NCBI RefSeq assembly: GCF_041053105.1
Contig: NZ_CP163444.1
Location: forward strand, 7,038,501 to 7,102,500
From: Streptomyces sp. R44
Lineage (GTDB): Bacteria > Actinomycetota > Actinomycetes > Streptomycetales > Streptomycetaceae
Direction: 5' to 3'
Length of the DNA: 64,000 nt
In this document: piece after piece, positions 1 to 7,604 of the stretch
Layout of the letters: each line of letters begins with the position of its first letter
Numbering within the stretch: position 1 is the stretch's first letter
Notes under the pieces: generated by a model
Seen by the model: the letters and a program-made list of their open reading frames with translations, nothing else
What the model was told of the DNA's origin: nothing
Database searches by the model: none
Made by a program: the position numbers and the translations under genes

Positions 1-1
1 G

Positions 2-706
2 ATCAACAAGACGCCGATCGTCGTCAACGACTCGCGCGGCTTCTTCACCTCCCGGGTGATCGGCCACTTCATCAACGAGGGCGTCGCCATGGTCGGCGAG
101 GGCATCGAGCCCGCCTCGATCGAGCAGGCCGCCGCCCAGGCCGGCTACCCGGCGAAGGTCCTCTCCCTCATGGACGAGCTGACCCTCACCCTCCCGCGCA
201 AGATCCGCAACGAGACGAAGAAGGCGGTCGAGGAGGAGGGCGGCACCTGGGTCACGCACCCGGGCGAGTCCGTCATCGACCGCATGGTCGACGAGTTCGG
301 CCGCCCCGGCCGCAGCGGCGGCGCGGGCTTCTACGAGTACGGCGAGGACGGCAGGCGCGGCAAGCTCTGGCCGGGGCTGCGCGAGCACTTCACCAAGCCC
401 GGGTACGAGATCCCGTTCCGCGACATGCAGGAGCGGATGCTGTTCTCCGAGGCCCTGGACACCGTCCGGCTCCTGGAGGAGGGCGTCCTCACCTCGGTCG
501 CCGACGCCAACATCGGCTCCATCATGGGCATCGGCTTCCCGGCCTGGACCGGCGGCATCCTGCAGTACATCAACGGCTACGAGGGCGGGGTCGCCGGCTT
601 CGTGGCCCGCGCGCGCGAGCTGGCGGAGACGTACGGCGAGCGGTTCGCCCCGCCGGCCCTCCTGGTGGAGAAGGCCGACCGGGGCGAGACCTTCACCGAC
701 TCCTGA
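2..706 (+). CDS. 3-hydroxyacyl-CoA dehydrogenase, C-terminal part (FadB/FadJ-like), cut by window start
   Basis: The reading frame is open from base 2, so the 5' part lies outside the window. The visible ~234 residues begin with the hinge motif KTPIVVNDSRGFFTSRV, which follows the NAD domain in bacterial fatty-oxidation alpha subunits, and then show both 3HCDH C-terminal helical domains (GGAGFYEY; NIGSIMGIGFPAWTGG). The enzyme would oxidise L-3-hydroxyacyl-CoA in fatty acid beta-oxidation; an enoyl-CoA hydratase half may lie upstream but is not visible. The 3' end overlaps the convergent MerR gene by 14 bases. I am confident of the family and less so of the full domain set. Confidence 0.92.
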   Translation: MNKTPIVVNDSRGFFTSRVIGHFINEGVAMVGEGIEPASIEQAAAQAGYPAKVLSLMDELTLTLPRKIRNETKKAVEEEGGTWVTHPGESVIDRMVDEFGRPGRSGGAGFYEYGEDGRRGKLWPGLREHFTKPGYEIPFRDMQERMLFSEALDTVRLLEEGVLTSVADANIGSIMGIGFPAWTGGILQYINGYEGGVAGFVARARELAETYGERFAPPALLVEKADRGETFTDS

Positions 707-1433
707 AGGCCGTCCGCAGCTCCTCGCTCAGCGAGCGCTGAAAAGCGGTGAGGAGGGCCTGGACCACCATCGGCTGCATGTGCGCCGAGAGCGACTTCAT
801 CGCGCTCAGGTGGTCCGGGTCCTCCCCGCTCTCCCGGTACGGGCTCCACACCTCGTCCCGGAAGAGCCGGGAGAGCTCCTGGGCGGCCGCGCGCGCGTGC
901 TCCAGGAGCACCGTCCGGGAGGCGAGGATCGTCTCGTGCTCGATCGGCACGTCGAGCAGCTCGACCCCGAGCCGCAGCAGCGCCCCGTCGAGCCGGTACG
1001 TGTCGGCCTCGTCGGTCCGGTCGAGCACGCCCATCGCGGCCAGCCGGTCCACGTCCCGCTCGGCCAGCGCCCGCCCGGCCCGCCGCTCCAGCTCGCGCAG
1101 GGTGATCGTCTCCGCGGACTCGGGCGCCCAGGAGGCCACGAGGGCCCGGTGGATCGCGAGGTCCTGCGCGCTGAGATCGGCCGGCAACTGCTCCAGATAC
1201 CGCTCGATCGCGGCCAGCGTCATCCCCTGCCGCTGCAACTCCTCGATGAGCGCGAGCCGCGACAGATGGCCGGCGTCGTAGCGCCCGACCCGCCGCGGCC
1301 CGATGACGGGCGGCGGCAGCAGCCCCCGGGTCCCGTAGAACCGCACGGTCCGCACCGTGACCCCCGCCCGAGCGGCCAGCTCGTCCACGGTGTAGCCGGG
1401 CACCAGGTCCTCGTCGCTCGCGTCGTCCTCCAT
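693..1433 (-). CDS. MerR family transcriptional regulator
   Basis: A 246-residue protein with an N-terminal MerR winged HTH: YTVDELAARAGVTVRTVRFY at about residues 14-33, then the wing and the basic GRRVGRY-like segment. The remainder is helical, with no conserved cysteines for a metal site, so it is probably an effector or acyl-CoA responsive MerR rather than a metalloregulator. It converges on a beta-oxidation gene, and MerR proteins of this size often control fatty-acid genes in actinobacteria; that link is inference. A candidate operator dyad lies only a few bases upstream of the start codon. Confidence 0.88.
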   Translation of the reverse strand: MEDDASDEDLVPGYTVDELAARAGVTVRTVRFYGTRGLLPPPVIGPRRVGRYDAGHLSRLALIEELQRQGMTLAAIERYLEQLPADLSAQDLAIHRALVASWAPESAETITLRELERRAGRALAERDVDRLAAMGVLDRTDEADTYRLDGALLRLGVELLDVPIEHETILASRTVLLEHARAAAQELSRLFRDEVWSPYRESGEDPDHLSAMKSLSAHMQPMVVQALLTAFQRSLSEELRTAFRSR

Positions 1434-1439
1434 GGTTCA

Positions 1440-1452
1440 ACAGTATTGCTGT
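1440..1452. promoter_or_regulatory. candidate operator dyad for the MerR regulator
   Basis: ACAGTATTGCTGT is an imperfect inverted repeat (ACAG/CTGT arms around TATTG) ending 6 bases before the MerR start codon at 1433. Its position fits autorepression. No binding data are implied. Confidence 0.35.
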
Positions 1453-1488
1453 CTCACCATCGCTGTAAAAGACCTTGGCGGGTCCGGA

Positions 1489-2043
1489 TCAGCAGGGCGT
1501 GGGGGAGGACAGGGCCGTGTCGACGGAGGCGTAGGTGACGCCGTGGTCGGCCAGCGCCTCGGCGACGACGCCGCCGAGGACGGTGAGGGCGAGCAGGAGG
1601 TGCTCGTCGCCGATCTCGCGGTCCTTGCGGGCCAGGGCCAGGCGGAGCGACTTCTCCAGGACGGTCTTCGCCTCGCGGGAGAAGCCGAGGCGGCCCGACC
1701 ACCACCCGCTGTCCTTGCGGTCGCCGGCCAGCGCGCCCGCGCCGTGGCTCTCCTCGACGCGCTCGACGATCGCGCCGACGTCGATGCCGAGGCCGGCCAG
1801 GGCCTCCGCGTCCGCCCGGGACAGTCCGGCCCGGCGCCGCGCGTCCGAGAGCGCGGAGACCAGGGACGGGCGGCGCTCCGGCGGGCACAGCCGGCCGAGC
1901 ACCGCCGCCGCGCGGGTGTCCTCGCGGTCGAGCAGGGCCAGGAGCAGGTGCTCCGGGGTGACGGCGGCCGCGCCGCCGCGCTCCGCGTACGCGGCCGCCC
2001 CCCTCACCGTGGCGCGCGCGGCCTTCGTGAACCGTTCGAACAT
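1489..2043 (-). CDS. Clp N-terminal domain protein (ClpA/ClpC N-domain like)
   Basis: A 184-residue protein starting at MFERFTKAARATV. It contains two Clp-N type repeats: TPEHLLLALLDRED near residues 28-41 and IGDEHLLLALTVLGG near 150-164. There is no AAA+ module, Walker A motif or ClpP-binding loop, so it is a free-standing N domain, which in Clp ATPases binds adaptors or substrates. I chose the ATG at 2043 because it overlaps the stop of the upstream HTH gene (TGATG on the coding strand), implying translational coupling; the longer open frame to 2118 would overlap that gene extensively. It likely works with the HTH protein as a regulator or adaptor pair. Confidence 0.85.
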   Translation of the reverse strand: MFERFTKAARATVRGAAAYAERGGAAAVTPEHLLLALLDREDTRAAAVLGRLCPPERRPSLVSALSDARRRAGLSRADAEALAGLGIDVGAIVERVEESHGAGALAGDRKDSGWWSGRLGFSREAKTVLEKSLRLALARKDREIGDEHLLLALTVLGGVVAEALADHGVTYASVDTALSSPTPC

Positions 2044-2252
2044 CACTGCCTCCCGTACTTCTTGTGGACGGCCTGCCGGCTGACACCCAGCTCGGTCGCG
2101 ATCTCCTGCCACGACCATCCGTGGTTGCGCGCGCTGCGCACCTGGACGGCCTCCAGCTGTTCCAGCAGTCGCCGCAGTGCGGAGACGGCCCGCAGTCCGA
2201 CCCGGGGGTCGCGGTCGCCGGCCCGTGCGGCGAGATCGGTCGCATCGGTCAT
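2043..2252 (-). CDS. small helix-turn-helix DNA-binding protein
   Basis: A 69-residue protein from the ATG at 2252 (MTDATDLAARAG). The C-terminal half is a clear HTH: WSWQEIATELGVSRQAVHKK. Its stop overlaps the start of the Clp-N gene, so the two are one transcription unit. The promoter region holds two copies of a TGTCAA-N6-TTGACA palindrome, one straddling the region just upstream of the start codon, which strongly suggests autoregulation. The frame stays open further upstream to 2417, but that extension would run through the palindromes, so I reject it. Confidence 0.85.
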   Translation of the reverse strand: MTDATDLAARAGDRDPRVGLRAVSALRRLLEQLEAVQVRSARNHGWSWQEIATELGVSRQAVHKKYGRQ

Positions 2253-2254
2253 GC

Positions 2255-2272
2255 TGTCAATGTAGGTTGACG
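2255..2272. promoter_or_regulatory. operator copy 1, TGTCAA-N6-TTGACG
   Basis: An inverted repeat immediately upstream of the HTH gene start (ATG at 2252). It matches operator copy 2 in arms and 6-base spacer length, with one arm base different. Confidence 0.6.
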
Positions 2273-2280
2273 CCGGGAGG

Positions 2281-2302
2281 GATGTCAACCCTGGTTGACA
2301 TC
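2281..2302. promoter_or_regulatory. operator copy 2, perfect 22-bp palindrome
   Basis: GATGTCAACC-CT-GGTTGACATC has perfect 10-bp arms. Its centre is 28 bases from the centre of copy 1. It is the likely binding site of the HTH protein encoded at 2043-2252. It also lies about 45 bases upstream of the degraded macro-domain gene on the other strand. Confidence 0.65.
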
Positions 2303-2345
2303 CGGTGTGCGGCCCCCTGTCAGTGCCGCCTCCTACGGTGATCCC

Positions 2346-2587
2346 ATGACCGTGATCGAGTACGTACGAGGGGACGCCACCGCACCCCGGGGCAAGGGCG
2401 TCCGGATCGTCGCCCACGTCTGCGACGACCTGGTGCGGACAAGGCCGTCGAGCTGGGGGCCTCGGTCCACAGGCCCCGGATCGGCTGCGGACTCGCGGGC
2501 GGCAGGTGGGACCGGGTGGAGCCGTCGGTCCGGGAGCGGCTGACGGCGCGGGGGATACCGGTCACCGTGTACGACTTCGGTGGGTAA
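2346..2587 (+). pseudogene. macro-domain (Appr-1''-p processing) protein remnant, internally deleted
   Basis: The N-terminal piece (ATG at 2346; MTVIEYVRGDATAP...VRIVAHVCDD) is a typical macro-domain start. After about 30 codons the frame becomes nonsense. From about 2438 a different frame reads DKAVELGASVHRPRIGCGLAGGRW, then IPVTVYDF, to a stop at 2585-2587; this is the conserved C-terminal part of the same family (ADP-ribose loop GCGLAGG). The central ~70 residues expected for a ~150-residue macro domain are missing and the two halves are in different frames. I read this as an internal deletion that killed the gene; an assembly error is the alternative. Confidence 0.8.
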
Positions 2588-2682
2588 CGGGCGCGGGGGC
2601 GGGGTGTCGTAGGAGTGTTCGACCCGGCGGGCTAGAGTCGGCGGCTGTTCACAGTCGGGGGCACAGGAGTGCAGGGGGAGAG

Positions 2683-3165
2683 ATGTACGCGCAACTCAGG
2701 GAGACGGCCGACGAGTTGGCCGGGGTCCTGTGGCGGGAGCACACCGTCTACCGGGAGCGGGGCGGCGGTGTGGTGATCCGCGGCGAGCACGTGCGCCGCT
2801 GGATCAGCCTCGCCCCGACCGGGGGCAAGGACCGGGCGCTGCTGCGGGCCGGGCGGATCCTGGACGGCGGGACGACCGCCCCGGCCCGTACGGAGGTGGT
2901 CGTCGACCTGACCGCCGGGACGGCGGAGCTCGCGGCCGTCTGCCGCCGGCTGCTCGCCGAGGTCGCCGCGGCCGCCGCGCCCGCCGAGCCGGTGCGGGAA
3001 GAGGGAAGGGACAGGAAGGCGGGGCGGGCGGCTCGCGCCGACCGCCCCGCCCGGCCGCCCCGCAGGGAGCGGCACACGAGTCTCGGTTCCTTCTTCGTCC
3101 TGCTCTGCGTCGCCGGAGTGCTCGGTGTCTGGCTGTACGGCGTCTTCGGCGGCTACGGGTACTGA
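2683..3165 (+). CDS. hypothetical protein with C-terminal membrane anchor
   Basis: A 160-residue protein from ATG 2683, preceded by a purine-rich GGGGGAG site. Residues 1-100 are soluble and mixed alpha/beta with no motif I recognise. Residues ~100-130 are rich in Arg, Ala and Pro (PARPPRRERHTS), and residues ~133-153 form one transmembrane helix (FFVLLCVAGVLGVWLYGVF) near the C terminus, suggesting a tail-anchored protein facing the cytoplasm. The gene ends inside a perfect 20-bp palindrome shared with the end of the convergent sphingomyelinase-like gene. No function can be assigned. Confidence 0.75.
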   Translation: MYAQLRETADELAGVLWREHTVYRERGGGVVIRGEHVRRWISLAPTGGKDRALLRAGRILDGGTTAPARTEVVVDLTAGTAELAAVCRRLLAEVAAAAAPAEPVREEGRDRKAGRAARADRPARPPRRERHTSLGSFFVLLCVAGVLGVWLYGVFGGYGY

Positions 3166-3178
3166 CCCGGGTCAGTAC
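3159..3178. terminator. palindrome spanning two convergent stop codons
   Basis: GTACTGACCC followed by GGGTCAGTAC is a perfect 20-bp palindrome containing the stop codons of both convergent genes (2683-3165 and 3172-4152). It could form a short hairpin on either transcript. There is no T tract, so a terminator role is tentative. Confidence 0.4.
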
Positions 3179-4152
3179 GCCGTGACGGGGTAGTGGTCCG
3201 AGAGGTTCGTGTAGGTGTACTGCGTGCCCCAGCTGGACACCGTCCACGGCGCGCTCCGCTCCGGGACCACGTTGTTGGTCCAGCCGGCGGGCCGGGCGTT
3301 CCCGGAGCGGTAGAGGACGTAGTCGAGGTCCTCGCGCGGGTCGTCCGGGTAGCGGTAGGACGCGATCGAGTTCAGCTCGGTGTCGAAGGAGTACGGGTGG
3401 CCGGTGCGGGCGTCGGCCGGCGCCAGGTCCGCGTCGGCGAGCATCGTGCCGTACTCGGGGCTGTGCGAGTCGACGTTCATGTCACCGGCGACGATGACCT
3501 GCTCGTTCGCCGGGATGTTCTTGGCGTCGAGGAAGGCGTCGATCGTCTTGAACTGCCGGCTGCGCATCTGCGCCGCCTCGCCCGCCGAGCAGCCCGGGTC
3601 GGTGGACTGGGCGTGCGTGCCGACGACGTGGACGCGGGTGCCGTTCACGTCGAGCACCGTGTAGGCGAAGCCCTTGTTCGAGTACCAGTCGGCACCGCAG
3701 GCGTCCTTGTAGACGTACTGCTCCTTGCGGACGATCGGCCACTTGCTGAGGATCGTCACGCCGCCGTCCTCGGGCGTGGTCGAGGAGTAGGACCCGCCGG
3801 TGGCGTCCCAGCCGGTCTTGCTGCGGCCGACGACGGGCGTCTGGTACGGGTACTGCGCGGCGGCGTTCGCCTTGAGGGCGTCCGAGGCGGAGTTGTCGAA
3901 GATCTCCTGGAGCACCACGACGTCCTGCCCCTGGAAGAAGGGGGCGGCGGGGATCGCCTTGGCCCGGTGGTCCTGGCCCCAGTTCGGGTACAGGGTCTTG
4001 GAGAACAGGAACGTGTTGTACGTGAGCACCTTCAGGCGCGGGGCCTCCGTGGAGGCGGCGGACGCGGCCGGGGCGGCCGTCGCCAGGGTGGCGGCGGCGA
4101 GCGCGAGCGAAAGGGCGGCGCCGGGGGCGCGGCGGAGCGCGGCGAACGACAC
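3172..4152 (-). CDS. secreted sphingomyelinase C-like phosphodiesterase (endonuclease/exonuclease/phosphatase fold)
   Basis: The mature part carries DNase I-fold signatures: LTYNTFL, VVLQEIFD, VGTHAQS, VAGDMNVDS and NLSDHYPV, giving the metal-binding Asn/Glu and the Asp-His pair expected in bacterial neutral sphingomyelinases. These hydrolyse sphingomyelin to ceramide and phosphocholine. An N-terminal signal peptide (ALSLALAAATLATAAPAASA) indicates export. I chose the GTG at 4152 because GGGAG sits 5 bases upstream; an ATG at 4164 and the open frame to 4200 are possible but lack a ribosome site. The product is 326 residues, close to family length. The substrate could instead be another phosphodiester. 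Confidence 0.85.
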   Translation of the reverse strand: MSFAALRRAPGAALSLALAAATLATAAPAASAASTEAPRLKVLTYNTFLFSKTLYPNWGQDHRAKAIPAAPFFQGQDVVVLQEIFDNSASDALKANAAAQYPYQTPVVGRSKTGWDATGGSYSSTTPEDGGVTILSKWPIVRKEQYVYKDACGADWYSNKGFAYTVLDVNGTRVHVVGTHAQSTDPGCSAGEAAQMRSRQFKTIDAFLDAKNIPANEQVIVAGDMNVDSHSPEYGTMLADADLAPADARTGHPYSFDTELNSIASYRYPDDPREDLDYVLYRSGNARPAGWTNNVVPERSAPWTVSSWGTQYTYTNLSDHYPVTAY

Positions 4153-4210
4153 GTGAACTCCCATGGGTACGTGGGGGGTTGGGCTGGCGCGCACATACAA
4201 TCAGCCGTGG

Positions 4211-4223
4211 TTACCTTCCGGTA
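4211..4223. promoter_or_regulatory. TTACC-N4-GGTA dyad between divergent genes
   Basis: TTACC-TTCC-GGTA lies in the 169-base gap between the sphingomyelinase-like gene and the ATP-synthase-b-like gene. The same half-sites with the same spacing recur at 11039-11051. It may be an operator for an unlinked regulator. Confidence 0.3.
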
Positions 4224-4321
4224 GCCTCCGGGTGCCGGGAATCTTGCCGAGCCCGCAAGATCACGCCAACTCTCCTCACGGTGTCCGATTTGACGTGATT
4301 TGGAGCAGGTAGAATGCGCGC

Positions 4322-4810
4322 ATGACCCTCGCTACGAACTCCACTGTCTTCAAGATGGACCTCGGTCCGCTCAACCCCGTCTGGGCCGAGCTCATCCTCG
4401 GTCTGGTGTTGTTCGGGATCACCTTCCTGATCCTGGCGAAGGGCATCCTTCCGAAGATCAAGCGCACCCTCGACGAGCGCGACGACGCCATCGAGGGCGG
4501 CACCGGCCGCGCCGACGACCTGCGCGCCGAGGCCACCGCCATCCGCGAGCAGTACGAGGCGGAGCTCGCCGAGGCCCGCCACGAGGCCGCGCGCATCCGC
4601 TCCCAGGCCACCGAGGAGGGCTCGGCCGCCATCGCCGCCGCCCGCGCCGAGGGCCAGGTCGAGCGCGACGCGATCCTCGCCGCCGGCACCGCCAGGATCG
4701 CCGAGGAGCGCGCCGCCGCCGAGCGCGAGCTCAACGCCGACGTCGACGCCTGGGCCCACGCCCTCGCCGCCCGCATCGTCGGCGAGCCGGTCGGCGCCGA
4801 CCGCGCCTGA
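4322..4810 (+). CDS. orphan F-type ATP synthase subunit b-like protein
   Basis: A 162-residue protein with one N-terminal membrane helix (residues ~23-42, ELILGLVLFGITFLILAKGI) followed by a long charged coiled coil rich in Ala, Glu and Arg (DERDDAIEGGTGRADDLRAE onward). This is the architecture of the b stator subunit. No other ATP synthase gene is nearby: its neighbours are a secreted phosphodiesterase and an MpaB-type oxygenase. It is therefore a paralogue outside the atp operon, with an unknown role. A strong hairpin terminator follows 16 bases after the stop, so it appears monocistronic. Confidence 0.8.
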   Translation: MTLATNSTVFKMDLGPLNPVWAELILGLVLFGITFLILAKGILPKIKRTLDERDDAIEGGTGRADDLRAEATAIREQYEAELAEARHEAARIRSQATEEGSAAIAAARAEGQVERDAILAAGTARIAEERAAAERELNADVDAWAHALAARIVGEPVGADRA

Positions 4811-4825
4811 CCCCGTACTCCCCGG

Positions 4826-4869
4826 AAGGGGCCGTCACCCGGGCCGCAGCGCCCGCGTGACGGCCCCTT
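4826..4869. terminator. intrinsic terminator
   Basis: AAGGGGCCGTCAC (4826-4838) pairs perfectly with GTGACGGCCCCTT (4857-4869) across an 18-base loop, directly after the b-subunit-like gene. Confidence 0.8.
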
Positions 4870-4906
4870 CGTCATGGGTGCAGCCTGGACAGAGGAGGAG
4901 AAGGCG

Positions 4907-5797
4907 ATGGCCATGGACCGTGTGAAGCCGCTCGACCGGGCCCCGGCCGGTCACGAGCCCGTACCGCCGCCCGTCGGCGGAGTGCTGTGGAGCGTCGCGG
5001 GGGACGTCCGGGCGCTGCTGATGCTGCCCGCCGCCCTCACCCTCCAGGTCGCCCACCCCGCGATCGGCGCCGGCGTCGACGACCACTCCGTCTTCCGTAC
5101 AGACCCCTGGGGACGCGGCGAGCGCTCCCTGCGCTCGCTCCAGCTGTGGATCTACGGCGGCGAGGAAGCCGCCAGGGAGGGCCGCCGGCTCCGGGAACTG
5201 CACCGGACCATCCAGGGCACCGACGCCCACGGCCGCCGCTACCACGCCCTCACCCCGGCCTACTACTCCTGGGTGCACGCCACCGGCTTCCCCGTCTACC
5301 GGCACGGGCTCCGCCTCCTCGCCCGCCCGCTTACCGAGGCGCAGGAACGGCAGCTGTACGCCGAGTGGCTCCAGGTCGGCCGGATCCTCGGCATCCACGA
5401 CCGGGACATGCCGCAGACGATCGAGGCGTTCTGGCCGTACTACCGGAAGGTCCTCGCCGAGGAGATCGAGGCCACCACCGTCGTACGGGAGCTGCTCGAC
5501 ACGGATCTGCCGCTGCCCGCCCCGGACCGCGGCCCGCTGCCGCTCCGGCTCGTCCTCCGCCTCCTCTGGCCCGTCCTGCGCCGCCCCTTCCTGCGGCTGC
5601 GCGCCTTCCTCACCGTCGGCCTCATGCCGCCGGACGCCCGCGAGGCCATCGGCCTGGAGTGGACGGACGCCCAGGAACGCGCCCTGCGCCGGTTCGCCCG
5701 GATCGTCCGGGCCGTGGTCCCGGTCCTCCCCGAGCGCCTGCGCTACCTGCCCCTGGCCCGGAAGGCCCGCGAGGCCGCCCGCCGCGCCCAGCGCTGA
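4907..5797 (+). CDS. MpaB-type oxygenase (DUF2236 family)
   Basis: A 296-residue soluble protein of the DUF2236 family, which includes the latex-clearing/MpaB heme-type oxygenases. Family features visible are the early VAHPAIGAGVDDHS segment with the likely heme-ligand His, the FRTDPWGR motif, and HATGF followed by the downstream helical core. The ATG at 4907 is chosen because GGAGGAG lies 7 bases upstream; the in-frame codon at 4874 has no site. No partner genes suggest a substrate. It converges on the M1 peptidase gene with about 40 bases between stops. Confidence 0.8.
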   Translation: MAMDRVKPLDRAPAGHEPVPPPVGGVLWSVAGDVRALLMLPAALTLQVAHPAIGAGVDDHSVFRTDPWGRGERSLRSLQLWIYGGEEAAREGRRLRELHRTIQGTDAHGRRYHALTPAYYSWVHATGFPVYRHGLRLLARPLTEAQERQLYAEWLQVGRILGIHDRDMPQTIEAFWPYYRKVLAEEIEATTVVRELLDTDLPLPAPDRGPLPLRLVLRLLWPVLRRPFLRLRAFLTVGLMPPDAREAIGLEWTDAQERALRRFARIVRAVVPVLPERLRYLPLARKAREAARRAQR

Positions 5798-5839
5798 CGG
5801 ACGGCCTCGCGGTGCCGGGTCCCTCGGGGTTCCTCGGGA

Positions 5840-7390
5840 TCAGTGCCCGGCGTGGTTCCCGGGAGCCTCGTTCTCGTGGATCGTGTTCGTCTCCGCGATC
5901 TTCTTCCACGACTTCGGCTGGGCGGGCTTCGCCGGCTTCGCGGCGGAGCGGGACGACGGCGCCGCCGCCGGGGCGGACAGGCCCGCCGCCGTCGCCGAGG
6001 AGGCGGCCGGCTTCGACGGCTGGTACAGCCAGGTGTCGAAGAGACCGGCGAGCGGCTTGCCGGAGATCCGCTCCGCGTACCGCACGAAGTCCGAGACGTG
6101 CGCGTTGCCGTAGGCGTTCTCCTGCGGCCAGCCCTTCAGGATCGCGAAGAAGTCCTCGTCGCCGAGCTCGTTGCGCAGCGCCTGGAGCGCCAGCGCACCC
6201 CGGTCGTACACGGCGATGTGGAACTGGTTGTCGGCGCCCGGGTCACCCGGCTTCACCGTCCAGAACGGGTCGTCGGCCGTCCGCGTGGCGTACACGTAGT
6301 CCGCCAGCTCCTGGGCCGTGCCCTCGCCCTCCTTCTCCGACCACAGCCACTGGCTGTAGCGGGCGAAGCCCTCGTTGACCCAGATGTCCTTCCAGTCCTT
6401 GACGGACACGCTGTCGCCGTACCACTGGTGCGCCAGCTCGTGGACGACCACCGACACGTTCGCGCCGTTGGCGAACTGCCGCGGGCTGTAGAACGGACGG
6501 GTCTGCGTCTCCAGGGCGAAACCGCTGGTCACGTTCGGCACGTAGCCGCCGAGGGAGTTGAAGGGGTACGGCCCGAAGACCGACTCCAGCCACTCCGCCA
6601 CCTCGGTCGTGCGCTCGATCGAGGCGCGCGCCGCGCCCGCGTTGTCGCCGAGGTCCTTGCTGTAGGCGTTGAGGACGGGCAGCCCGTTCGCGGTCTTGTC
6701 CGTCGTGATGTCGAACCTGCCGACGGCCAGCGTCGCCAGGTAGGTCGCCTGCGGCTTGTTGGAGCGCCAGTTGTAGCGGGTCCAGCCGAGCCGCGAGGAC
6801 TGCGACTGCAGCACACCGTTGCTGATGGCCTGGTGGCCGTCCGGCACCAGGACCGACACGTCGAAGGTCGCCTTGTCCAGCGGGTGGTCGTTGGACGGGA
6901 ACCACCAGACGGCCGAGTCCGGCTCCTGCGCGGCGACGCCGCCGTCCGGGGTGCGGGCCCAGGCCGACCAGCCGTCGATCTTGAACTCGGAGGGCTTGCC
7001 CGCGTAGCGGACGACCACCGAGATCGACGTGTTCTTCGCCAGCGGGCTCGCCGGGGTGACCTCCAGCTCGTGGTCGCCCGAGGAGGCGAACTTCGCCAGG
7101 CGCCCGTTCACCCGGATCTCACTGACCTTCAGACCGAGGTCCAGGTTGAAGCGGGACAGGTCCTGCTTGGTGGTGGCCAGGATCGTGGCCGTGCCCTCCA
7201 GCAGGTCCGTGGCCGGCTGGTACTTCAGGCGCAGGTCGTAATGGGAGACGTCGTAGCCGCCGTTGCCGCTGGCGGGGTAGTAGGAGTCGCCGATGCCCGG
7301 GGCGCCCGGGGTGAAGGAGGCGGCCGATGCCGGGATCGCCAGCAGCAGCGAGGCCGCGAGGGCGCTCGGAACGATGAGTCTGCGGTGCAC
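5840..7390 (-). CDS. secreted M1 family metallopeptidase
   Basis: A 516-residue protein with a clear signal peptide (IVPSALAASLLLAIPASAA). The gluzincin active site is complete: HELAH at residues 317-321 and NEG with Glu340, that is HExxH-x18-E, binding one zinc ion. The upstream half is the M1 beta-domain (SHYDLRLKY; VAAQEPDSAVWWFPSNDHP). It would cleave N-terminal residues of peptides outside the cell. The GTG at 7390 is preferred over the ATG at 7408 because GGGGAG sits just before it. The C-terminal ~50 residues are a low-complexity Ala/Ser/Pro/Lys tail. Confidence 0.92.
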   Translation of the reverse strand: MHRRLIVPSALAASLLLAIPASAASFTPGAPGIGDSYYPASGNGGYDVSHYDLRLKYQPATDLLEGTATILATTKQDLSRFNLDLGLKVSEIRVNGRLAKFASSGDHELEVTPASPLAKNTSISVVVRYAGKPSEFKIDGWSAWARTPDGGVAAQEPDSAVWWFPSNDHPLDKATFDVSVLVPDGHQAISNGVLQSQSSRLGWTRYNWRSNKPQATYLATLAVGRFDITTDKTANGLPVLNAYSKDLGDNAGAARASIERTTEVAEWLESVFGPYPFNSLGGYVPNVTSGFALETQTRPFYSPRQFANGANVSVVVHELAHQWYGDSVSVKDWKDIWVNEGFARYSQWLWSEKEGEGTAQELADYVYATRTADDPFWTVKPGDPGADNQFHIAVYDRGALALQALRNELGDEDFFAILKGWPQENAYGNAHVSDFVRYAERISGKPLAGLFDTWLYQPSKPAASSATAAGLSAPAAAPSSRSAAKPAKPAQPKSWKKIAETNTIHENEAPGNHAGH

Positions 7391-7604
7391 GGGTGCTCCC
7401 CAAGTCATAAGAAACGTAAGACGCGCGGGTGGTCGTCGGTCCTTAGTTCGGACCCTATTCAGCCCCCCGACGCACCGTCACGTCCAGAGGACCCCCTGTC
7501 ACACGATCGCCATTCGGCCGACATGTACCGTGCGCCACCCGAATCCCACCCGAATGCCTCCGGCACTCTTTTGCCCGGGAGTTGACCGGGGTACGTTCCG
7601 GCGC

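Noticed and set aside
2043..2417. Longer version of the HTH gene starting at 2417
   Set aside because: The extension runs through both operator palindromes and has no homology-like sequence.
5843..7585. Long open frame on the plus strand opposite the M1 peptidase gene
   Set aside because: A GC-bias shadow: Arg/Val/Gly-rich composition, no motifs, while the minus strand carries a complete M1 active site.
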